From Chamaea fasciata (taxonomy: Eukaryota; Chordata; Aves; Passeriformes; Sylviidae): 64,000 nt of DNA. The stretch is from the NCBI GenBank assembly GCA_029207755.1, contig JARCOQ010000016.1, positions 3,601,001 to 3,665,000 of the forward strand. The letters are read 5' to 3'. The number at the start of each line of letters is the position of its first letter. Positions within the stretch are counted from its first letter, which is position 1. Made by a program: the position numbers and the translations under genes. The notes beneath the pieces were generated by a model. The model ran no database searches. It was not told the origin of the DNA and saw nothing but the letters and a program-made list of their open reading frames with translations. Shown here piece by piece: positions 28,501 to 40,500 of the stretch.

Positions 28501-31500
28501 TTTCATCTGGCTTGATCTCACATCCTACAATTTCACTAATCTGAAAAGAAAGTAAGAAATAAATCTATCATCAAGATGTATTTTTGTAAAATACTTTCAA
28601 ACAGCAATGAAGTATTAGTGCAACACCCTAACTTGCTTTTCTGCCATAAATTATTACTTTAAAAAAGCTTCTGCCTGTGGCATTACAAATTTCAAAACTG
28701 GATGTATCATGTCACAGGACAAAAGATATTGGACTGTCAGTTTCTGTGGAAGAATATTTTCCCAGTTAAAGCAGAGTTTAAAGTACCTGCACCCAGTGTC
28801 TCTCCTTCATTCCACGATTGCAGGCAATTGACAGGACAGGAAGATGCTGTTTAAATTTATCAAGCTTGAATTTCATGGATTCTGCCATGCGCCTGGGCAT
28901 AGGCACATCTGGGAAGCTCTTGCAGAGCTTGTACATGGTCCTCCACATATTTCCAACCTCTTCACTAATTTCATCAGCATTCAGCTTCTGAAGAGATCCT
29001 GAATACAACAGCATTAAAAAAAAAGCATAGCAGGCACATCAGCACAAGGAGATTCCCAAGGTGGTTTAATTACAGCTATTTTTAATCATTATCCTCTAAC
29101 TGGACAATTGTGTTACAAAATCAACTGTGTTACAAAAAATTATCATAATGCAAAATCCAAGTCACTAACTCTATTCCACACAGCTTAGCAGCATTTATCC
29201 CTTAAAACTATTTTCTCACGACTAATCAACCCTCTCAGCTTCTACTTAACTAACTGCAAATAGCATGTTTCATCAAATGAACATCAAAGCCTCACCATTC
29301 ATCCAGTCCTCAGATTTGATATGGAAAGTATGCGCTGTTACCCAAAGCTGCTCAAAGGGTTCTTTGGTTGTAATTATAGATTGCAGGAGATGAAATTGAG
29401 TCTTCTCCCGCCCAAGCAAATCTTCTTCATAAATAATACCCTTTAAGGGGAAAAAGAAAAGTGTATTATTCCCATCAAAAATTCCTATTGTTGTTTAAAC
29501 TTTTCAACAGACAATATTGAACACAATTATTTTACATGTCCTAAAGCCAGACAGATCTGTTGATATAGGCCTGTGGATTTTAGCTGCATGAGGTAACGGT
29601 GTTTTTGAAAGTTCTCCTGTTTTATCATGGAATCATAGACGTCTTTTCCAACCTAAACCATTCTAAGATCAAGTCCAATGGTTAACTCAGCATTTGTGGG
29701 TATCTTTTACTACTCAAATAAATCTAAAAATCCAAATCCATTCTGGAATAAGATAACGTACCATGGAATTCAGTGAAAACAAGGGCCACAAGTTTCCACT
29801 GTGAAATCTGAATGTAAGCTCCTCAGTTAGAGAGGCCTGTAGGATTTTTTTTAAACTTGTGATTAGGTTTTTTTCTTTTACAGAATTATCTGGGAGGTCC
29901 CACCAAAACAGGTGTTAATTGCTGTGTCTATTCATGGTAAGATATTGTCTTGGTCCAAAAGATTTTACCGTAAAAATCAATGTACAGAGATTTCGATTTT
30001 AAAAACGTATTGCCTTCTTTATTTTACAGGTAGGGAGGTGAAGTACCAAGAGATGCTGGCTGAAATGCAGACACTGAAATCACATTGAGTCCTGGGTCTG
30101 TGCTTTTGCAATACCAATAGGCCTTTCATAAAACTTGTAATCATTTAATAGGAACTGCAGGCAGAAAAAATATGAAGATCCATATTCCAAGATAATATTT
30201 AAATTAATGTATTCATTGAGCTAATTGTCATGCCATTTCAATTGTGTGGATACACCTCATGTATTAAGAAGCTTAGGCTTAATTAGTTGTTCTGATCTAC
30301 CTATATGAGCATATCAGTGCTGTTAACTCACACTAATTAAATATACTAGATGCCTTTGAATCAGATTAATAGTGTTGATGTGTAGGACTACCAATTTATT
30401 TAAATTCTAAACTCATTTAATTGATTCCACTTTTTCTTTTGAGTGGGACTTAAGTAAAATCTTGACCCTTATGGCTCCACATATGGAGAAATCTCATTGT
30501 CTCACTGTGATTTAGAAGATTAATTAAGCCTCACAATGTCTGTGAGATCTCTCAAAGACAACCCTTCTCATTTCCCAGCAGAGTCACAGCTCAGACAAAT
30601 TGTTCAACTTAGGATGATACAGTAAATTGGATGGAGAGCCCAGAATAAAATCTAGAAATCTTGATCTTCAGTTTGTTTCTTAGGATACGAAATTCCTGTT
30701 ATGTGTTAAAATGTATATTTAATGCCTATCAGCATTAAATGGAAAATATACAGTTGAAAAACATTTGGGTTTAATTTGAGAGCAAGAAGAGGGATTGAAA
30801 ACACAGCTCCTGTGCACAAACCATGATTCAGGGAAAATGCCAGCTTCCTTACATTCTGCCTCTGCCAACTGTGTCAGAATTGTTTTCTGTGGATAGCATC
30901 TTGGTACTACTGACTGCTTGGAAACAGTGAAGTTCAGTATTTCCATTTTTTTTAACTCCCTGTTTTTTTTTTCCCCAAAATTTTCTCTTCAACTCAGTAG
31001 TTGGGACAAATAAACACACAGGCACACGAAGGTATTTGCCACATCTTTGTGAATTTGGAAATTTTAAAGCCATCCTATCAATATATGGTCAGAACTCTGA
31101 AAATAAAACTGGGGCAGGAACCAAACTTTTGCTCATCCAGCACATTGTAAGCCATTCCATACTTAATGAATAAATACTAACCTCAAATTCTGTTAGTGCA
31201 TCATCTATATTCTTATTTAACACTTTGAAAGTCTCAACATTCTTCCTCAATTCTTCCATGGTCACAATATCCCCCCGCTTTTTGTAGCTTTCTACTTCCT
31301 TATAATAACCTTCAAGAGTTTCCTTAAACTGAGTGCACCTAAGAAAAAGATAGCTAAGGTAATATGATGTTGTGTTTCATTCCTTTTCAGGTTTCAATTA
31401 ATGCATTAATTACAACAGGCACTGTCACATGAAATCTGATCTCAATACTAGTGTAAACACAGATGCCAGTGAAAGCTCACCGATCAGTTCTATCAATACT

Positions 31501-34500
31501 ATGACGTTCACAGGATTAAAATTCAAGGCTCATTTTCAAACCTCACAATTGATTCACTTTACTTATATCTCTTACCTCTACTACCTGGAGAAAATAAAGG
31601 AAGAGTGAAACAATGTAACAAAACTATGTGTACTGCTGTACTAATCAATATAACAACATAAATTATGAATATTCTGGACCAATCCTCCATTCCTCCTTTC
31701 AGATCTATTTAAGTATAGGGATGCTCAAATCCACCCTCATCAATAGTATTTTTCAGAAATCTCCACAAAACTACAAGCTGGATTTATTCCTTACTTTCTC
31801 AGGTTTCTTCTGAGTTTTCCTTCTTTGAAATTATCTCCCTCCTACTCATAGTGAGATTTTTCTTTTCTTTAAAAAGTGAAAAAAAATTACTTAACACCAT
31901 ACCTTTCCAACAATGCCCTCTCCACCTGAATCCTCCTCTCAGTCAACAGATTTTTACTGCTTTCAAATACTTTCTTTATCTCATCAAGCCAATGGAAAGC
32001 TCTGCTGTTCAGGTTTATGTCATCATCTAAAATAAAAAAATATAGTCACCTTTAAGAAAATACCTTTTAATCAATGACTTAATAGAATGGTTATTATGTA
32101 ATAAATTGGCTACTAACAAGCAAAATAGTTAAATCATGTTTAGGAATAACTAACGAAACTGGCGGCCAGATTATCTTTACTGCAAAGAAACTCTTCCCCT
32201 CAAACAAGTCTGACTGACAGCAAAACAGTAATATCAAGTTAAGAATGTGAAATTCTCTAAATAAGATGTCAGCTAGGCAGAGACAGTTAGTAAGAACAGT
32301 TATTCCAGTATATCAATTCCATTCAACTACGCACAGAGATATCACTCCTAACTAAATATATGTTATACCTACATAAGATGGATAAATATCTAAACCATTT
32401 CTAGTCCTCAATCTGTAAATGCTGACTTATTCACAAAAGCTAGAGCATCACAGCTACAGGATGAGCACACATTTCCATCTTCATATTTGTCTGTTTGTTC
32501 AGTGCATTTAGGTCATTATAACTAATATAGGGCACATGCTTATTAGCTCAGCTACAGAGAAAACGTAATTATGAAATACTGCAATTGCAAACACTCCAGT
32601 CCAAAATGTAACAGAAAATTGTCCTGCCTTCCATAGGCATCCTAATTTTTATCATAAATGAAGTCTAATAAACACGACATATCCTTGTTATTCCTCCCAC
32701 TGTCTGATCCAAGAGTGTGTTCTGCTTAAGGAAACAGTATCGTCCTGACACTAAAATAGGTTTGCATTCATTTAACTGCCTTTCCTTTTTAGGTGCAGCA
32801 AATAACAGACTGCATCTATGAATTACATTTTCGCTTTGAATAAAAATGCAAACTATGAGTAACTTCTACAGATGTATCTTCAGTCTTAGAGAACAGCCTT
32901 TATATTAACTAAGAACAGCAAACCATGACAGCAAAACAATTTAAGTCCTATTCTGATCCAATCCTCAGGTGCAAGCATGCAATTTCTCACACTTTCTGCA
33001 TGCTGTCATAGAGCCTTTGGCATGTGGTGTTTTGGATGGCTTTTATCTGGAGAATTTTTATTTAATAACAGAGGTGCAACATCATTTGGCCAGATTACAT
33101 ACCATTGACCTGATAATACCTAAAACACAATAAAAAGCTCTGTCTATGCTGTGTGCCATTCCTCTATCATTCCTTGCTGCACTGGTACATTTTGGCCTCT
33201 ATTGAATTCTTTTTATTTCCTTTCTGTCTCTTTTGGAACTTTCCATTAGCACCCTAGAAGATGCAACATTTAGGCATGCAGAGCCCATTATCTATATATA
33301 AATATTCCCATATGGAAATTTTATATTCTGCAGTTAGACGTACCAGAGAGATAAGCATAGTCCATGAGGACCTGCAGTCTGCGTGCTGCTTTGTCGAGGT
33401 CCTTGTTCAGTTTAACAACAGTAACTTCACTGGATTTCTTTAAGAATGCTTCATATTCCACTAATTGTTCAGTGCTCTGAGGCACCTCACTCAGTCTATT
33501 TGCAATGAAGTTAAAATCATCACAAATTCTTCAACAAAAAGAGAACAGACATATCACTGGGATTGTAAATTAAGAGAGAGGCAAGACCTGGTAAAATGAT
33601 TCTGACTTTGAAACTATAATATTTAATTTCTTCATACATTGAATTTTTTTTTTTTTCTGTGAGTTCTAGCCAAACCTCCCTGTTCAGCCAGGCTGCTCTT
33701 CTTGCACTCGTCTGGTCAGCACTAAAAAACCCAGCAGATGAATAAAGGTCTCTCACCCACAGCTAAATAGCATCGATCCAGGCAGACAGCAAGAACCATC
33801 CATGCAAACAACAGGTACCTTTGATTTAACTGTCTGTTTTCCACCACTTCAAATTCAACCAATGTGTCTTTGAGATTTTGGGTCCGATTGCAGAGTTCCT
33901 CATTCAGTTGTAAAGCATCCAGACAGAACATGGCCAGAGGAACAGTGACATCCATAGAAGCAATCTCTCTTTTCAGTTCTGCGAAGCTGTTAATCTTCTA
34001 AAAACAGAATATAAAACATCTGTTATCTTTCCTAAAAGCCTATAGCTGAAAAATCTGACACAAATAATGGTTTCCATCCAACAAATTGGATCATTTATTC
34101 CAAACAGAAGAAGGAAAACTCATTTTTATCTTTCCAGAGACCTGCTCTTATCCACAGATTCCAGGGCTGAAAGCTTTGCACAGTAATTTGCCCTAGTAGG
34201 GAAGACCCCAAGCTGCCTAAGGAAGCATTTAGCCGTATGCTCACTCAGGGATGCGAAGAGAAGAGTAGACAGGGCTGACTGAGGACAAGGCATTCAAAAG
34301 ACAAGCAAGCTGCAGATTGAGCAAATACTCTGAGCAGCCTTTCTGCTAAGAAAGAACAACAAAACCCACAGAAGAAGGTATAAAGAAACCTCCTCCTACA
34401 CTTGCACAGCAGCCCTACAGTAAGGGGCTATGTAAATTGAGCACTACCTCATCTTCCCAAGGGCAAAATTAGTGATTTGATCTTTAGGCAGTAAGTTAGG

Positions 34501-37500
34501 AAGTCGTGTGTGATGTTTTAGCAGCTGTATGGACATGCTGCAGGCGTCAAGAACACATTACCTCGGTTAAAGCATCTAAAGAGGGACTTTTCTCCAAAAA
34601 TTTTGTGACATCTTGCTTTGATTTGTTGTTCAACAGATTTCTGTACCTCTTGTACACATTTAAATACCTTAAACACAGAAGACCACAAAAACAAACATAA
34701 GTTTCTGATACAAAGTTTCTCTGTAGAAAGAAACAAATATACTCGAACTGTCTATTTAGTCAAACAGAGTTATGAAATTGAGGGTTTGGAAGGGCAATGG
34801 AGTTACCAGCCAAAACTTACTTCTTTGGACCAAGTATGTTGCTTTCAAAGATCTTTTCAAGTTTGTTTATATACTCTAAAAACAGTGACTCATGTGGTTT
34901 GACTGTATTAAGAGTGAGATCACCTCTTCGTAATTTCGGAAACAGAAGTTTCTCTACCTGAAGGAAATCATTAAATCATTACAAATACTGTAACAAGACA
35001 CAGAATAGAAAAAAAAAAAAAAAAAAAAAGGTTTTCTATTGCCCATTCACCTACCACAATAAAAAAATCATTATTTGGTAAAAACAGTGCAACATGAAAA
35101 GGCTCTGACCTATAATTAACACTTGGTTACTCACATAGTTTGCTTGTGAAAACTACATGAAAATCAAACCAGTGCTTTGATATAACTTGAATCTGAGAAA
35201 TATTTTCTATAACCAAAAGGTTTGCACAGTTCATGACTCACAATCCTCATCTTTATCTTCTATTTGTCAGTCTTCAGCCTAATTCATAGCTTCTTATATT
35301 ATAGCTTTTATTAATATTGTATTTTGAATGCAGCTATAACTTATCCAGTACCTTTGGGAGTTCCTCAGCACTCTGCAGGATCTTCTGGAAGCAATGACAG
35401 ATTAGATCCCAACATGCTCCCAAGGGTGGCTCAAAGACAATATCAGGCTCTTTTACACAGAGTTTGACTGTGAGTATCTGAGACAGGAAGAACTGCATTC
35501 CTCGATACGGTTCTTCAAAATCATTTCCATCCTCAGGGGAAAGAAGGAAAAATTTACACAGGGAAGTGAGCTATAGGAATAAAAATTTTTAAACTGCTCA
35601 AACTCCCCCAATATCCTTACTACACAACACCAATGGGAGCATCTTCCCTGATATTTTATACAAAACCTGATGTTTCAAACAAGATCTTATGGTGGTGACT
35701 CCTAAATGAATCTATAAAAGCTAGAATTAAGAAACTGGATTTAAGCTTAATTGCCTTTTCTCTTAAGTAACAGACATCAACCATTAATTTTCATACAAAA
35801 TAAAATTTCTAAGAAAATTGTGATCTACAATATCTATCAAAAATAAATTCTAGAATCTAGTTTTAATTGCCTTTAATTGTATAATCAGCAAGAACGGCAC
35901 TACCCCCAAATTGCCTTTATAATAATGGAGTCCTAATCCATGACTAGATTCATAATGTGGATGTTTTAATAAGTAAAAAAAGAACAAAACAAACAACAAA
36001 AGTAAAACAAATAGGAGAGCCCACCCAAACCAATCCACAAGACAAAACTAAAACAAAAAAACTAAAATCCCAACCATAAACCACACAATCATGATGCAAA
36101 GCTTAGTGGCAAGATTTAGTGCAAGGTATGATAGTAAATTGCATCAAGTGATTGATTCAGTTGATCCTCTGCAATTCTGTATTTAACCCACCACATTTAT
36201 TCATTTTGTCTTATCAAGGCAGGTTCCGGGTGATTCTATATTTAAAAAACTCATTCCATCAAAGAAGCAACTTTATGATAGCCAAAACAGTGGTAAAAAC
36301 TCCCACGGTGTAATGGCTATTGCTATAATTCTGTGCATTACTTGAAACAATACAGGGCACTCATTGGGTACAGACAGGGACACCACACACATAAATCACC
36401 TCTGCAAAGGATTACACACCTGACTGTGCACACTTTTGTCTTCAAAGGGGATTATTTCTCTGCTTTCAGAGAAATACTGTAACTGGTAAAGACCAAAAAA
36501 ATTAAACTAAAAAGAAACTAAACAACTAAAATAAATGCACACTCCCTCAAAACTGAACTGAAATCTGCTATAAACTGTTACTTGTAACCCTAGACCTGTC
36601 AACTGATCATTCAATCAGCAGTTCTTGACTGTGTAAAAGATCCACTGAGCATACACAAGTCTTTGAAGGATACAGCCATTTTTTATGGAGGCAAGAGCCA
36701 TTTGGGACATTTTGGCCTTCAAAGAGCACTAGATTTTAAGATATTATGGCTCTATGTATTATCTCCATGTAAGACAGAAAACATACACCTGGCAGCACAT
36801 ACCTTGTGGATCATAAAAAATGCAAGAAGATCTTCTAAGGAGTTAATAACCATCTCACGCAATTGTAACGACATTAGAGCTGCCACAGAACTAAAATAGC
36901 TTTCAACTTTCTCAGGGGAATCAGAGTCCCTTTGAGGAGCAAAATGAAGCCACATATTTTTCTGATCTATGAAAATAGATGCACAAGTTGGGATCCACCT
37001 ACAATGAAATAATATGGAGACAAAGTTTTTAAAGGCTTGTTAGTCTTACTTTGCTCCTTGCAATGAAATCTAAACTCAGAAATTACCCAAAGAACGAGTA
37101 AAATCCAAAGGGCTAGAAGAGAATTGATAACTAGATATCAAACAAAACTATACCTTCCAGGACTTAGAGGAAACCTGAGTTTTAAAGCTAAGGATGCTTG
37201 TGATAATGGACCACTATGATTAGTTTAAATTCATAGTAATAGACAAAACAATGGTAAATTATATTGTTTTATTGATTATGAAACAATATTCAATTATTAG
37301 CATTAAATGAGAAACAAGTTTGGAAGATATCTCAGGCAGCAGAATGCAAACACTTTCTATCATGTGCCTCATATATTCTCTTTCTTAAATTGACTGATTT
37401 ACATAATTTTAAAAAAAGATTTGCCATCACCATTTTTACAGATATAAAATCCACTCCTCTCATGGTTAGAAACCTTGTGAATTCCAGTCTCCATTTATTC

Positions 37501-40500
37501 ATTGCTTATCACCATTTATTCTTGTACAGGTACTCTGAGGGTTCCAAAGGTTCTGACAGTATCCCAAAATTTATTCCTCTGAGGGCTATTCACCCCTTTG
37601 TTTTGGCAGCCTTGTGGCTGGGGCTGGTGTCATCTCCATCTAAAATCTGTTTTAAAAACGGGGCCTTCATGTAAGTCAGCCCCGGAGATATTCTATTAAT
37701 CTACAGCTACCAGAGCTGGCACTGACTTGTTCTGAAGGATATCACGAGCCTCCCCACAGTGCCTCTGAACAGTGCCCTCAAACTCGGCAGGCAGCAGCGG
37801 CAGGTCTGCACAGAGCACCTCTGCAGTGCGAACAAACCGCAGGTGGCTGTACCTAGGGAAGGGAAACACAGAGCACATCCTCATGGAACACTGCTTAAAA
37901 ACAAAACACCATCCATAAAATATAGTCAGGAAAGCCTCAAGTGTATTACAAACACCAAAAGTGCAAATTCATTTATAAATATCGCTCCATCGCTAAGCTG
38001 TCCAACAAGTGCATTTCTGATTTTCTATCAACAAACATAAAGGGTTTCACAACTTTCAGTTGTACTTGCTGTGTTTAAAACTTATTTCTTTGCTAAAATT
38101 GCCTTGTCCTTTTCCTAGATCCATTAGTGTATCCAGTCATTAAAGAACATACAGAATGAAACCTACCGCTTCTATTCCATATTAATAAGTAGCTATCCTG
38201 ACTATTCTGTGGGGGGAAAATAAAGAAATTTCAGCAGCATGGCATATATCACAGTCTGTAACACACAAGCTTAAATTCCTCCAAATGTTTCTTAAATGCA
38301 AAAAAGCGCTCAGAATTACTAATTACCACATTTAACTTCCTAAGATTACACATCTCATTTTTCAAATATCCCCAGGGCAAATTTCAACTACAATCATTTG
38401 AAAGGTATTCAGTTTTAAGAGTTAATTTTGTTCGCATCAGCAACCAGGATGAGAATTCCAAATCACCAGTTACTTGAGCACTGAAGCTGAATTAATTAAA
38501 ATTTAAAAGTATAATTTTAATTTTAAAATTATTAAAAATTTATTAAAGTTTATTAACTATTATTTTAATAACATTTTATCTTATTAAAATCATAAATTTA
38601 GTGTTTCAATTTAGGCATAGCACCTTTTAAAAAAGGGTATGATCTTTTCACAGCATGTAACACATGTTCATTCAGCAATTGCAGGAAACAATCATTTTAT
38701 GCTGAAGTTCGTAGAAGCTCATAAAAAAGAACTATTTAGAAAACAAACATATTTTGCCACTTTGTATCTAGTGGCTCCCCCAGGTTCTCTTTAGCATATA
38801 TAGAGAAGTCAGCAGATCCACTCTCTAACCAAATCATAAAATAAAAACATGTTGAATTTCATTAAGATCCTATGAACAAGCCATCTTACTGAGAAAGCCA
38901 GAGCTCTTGCAAAGTGGGCATCAATGAATTCACTATGAACAGATTGCTTTCATTCCAACTTTTTGTTTCTTTGTAAGAGCTGTGCCATGGGACCGGTCCA
39001 CAGATAATTCTCCGGGGAAAAGGGCGTGGGATGCTTTGAATAGAAAGTCTCTTCCTCTCAGCTGGATCCAACAAGACGTAATCAACTAGAATAAATCATA
39101 TATATCATGGTTAGACTGCACATATAGCCAAAAGCTACATTCAAAGCCACTGTATCTTCATAGTTCAGGAAACTGTAGAATTTTGCACATTTAAAACTAA
39201 CACAGTCAAACAGTTATTTGTATATTTTTAGCATAAAATACAGCACAATAACAAAATTTAAAAATTGACTCTAAAAATATTTCAGAAAAAAAAAAAAAAA
39301 AAGAGAGAGAGAGAGAATTGATCCTGATTCTAAAAATGGGAGGCAGGAGAAACAATTTTTCATTCCCTCTCTCGGCCTGATGGGATGTAAGGTTTCATAA
39401 ACAGGTATGTGTTGAAACTGGAATGCTATATAGCATGATCACAGGTCATTTTCTCTCAGAGATCTACTGTAGTTCTACTGACCCCAAAGGAATTCTCCAT
39501 GAATGCTAAGAATAGAATGGAGATATGCTTTCAAAGTACAGTAAACGTCTACATACTTAGAACTGCTCAGAGATCGTGAGTCTTACCAATGGCTTTCATG
39601 AGGCCGGTACAATAGTCTGTCTTAATCTCTTCTTTTAAACGTGCCAGGAATCTCTCCAGCTCTGGGCTAGGAGGAAGGTGATTTGGAACATGTTTTAAAA
39701 TTTTATTCACCACTTCCTCATCCTGAGGTGCCAGCATGTCTTCTTGCACTCCATTATGTATGTAGTGACAGTACCGCTAAAAAATGTTTAAAAGATTATG
39801 TTTATTGTATGAATTTTGTGACAGATAATTAATTACTACAAAGTATTTTTAGCTTTTCTGTCACTTGAGCTTTTTCTGTAATTGGAAGGTGTTTGAATAC
39901 AATGGAATTTTGGGTAGCTACCTATGTTCCTTTTAAAGCATTGACATCCTTACAGTGCTTCCAACCTGTGTTGATGCAAGCACATAGATCAATAGAACTC
40001 AGTTCAGCATATTAAATTACTGATCAAAAAACTACTAGAGAACAACATGAGAGGATAAGAATTTGGGAAGATGCTTAACTTGCAAACACTTTACAACAAA
40101 AATCAGAGTAGCTACAAATGAAAAAGGAGTTGAAAATATTTAACAGCAGTTTGCAATATTGAGTATTTACATCTCCTAATCTTCACGTACTGCCTGCTTT
40201 TCTCAGCTAGATGTCTTGCAGATGATCACTGCTGCTACTTTCACCTTCAAAAGAAATTATATAAATACCTCTATATCATCACTTGAAGGCTCCTTTTCTC
40301 GCTTACTTATCTCCTTCTCATGTAAATCCATGAGAGCAAATTGTTCTTCTGGGGTCAGTGGCTGGTTGTCTGTATAATTTATGACATGCAGTTCTGGTGT
40401 ATGAGCAGGTACACTCAGTGAAATGCGATTCAAACACTTTAACAAATCACTTTTGAAAAAAAAAAAGAATACAAGTTTAGTGAATAAAGAAGCAGTAATG

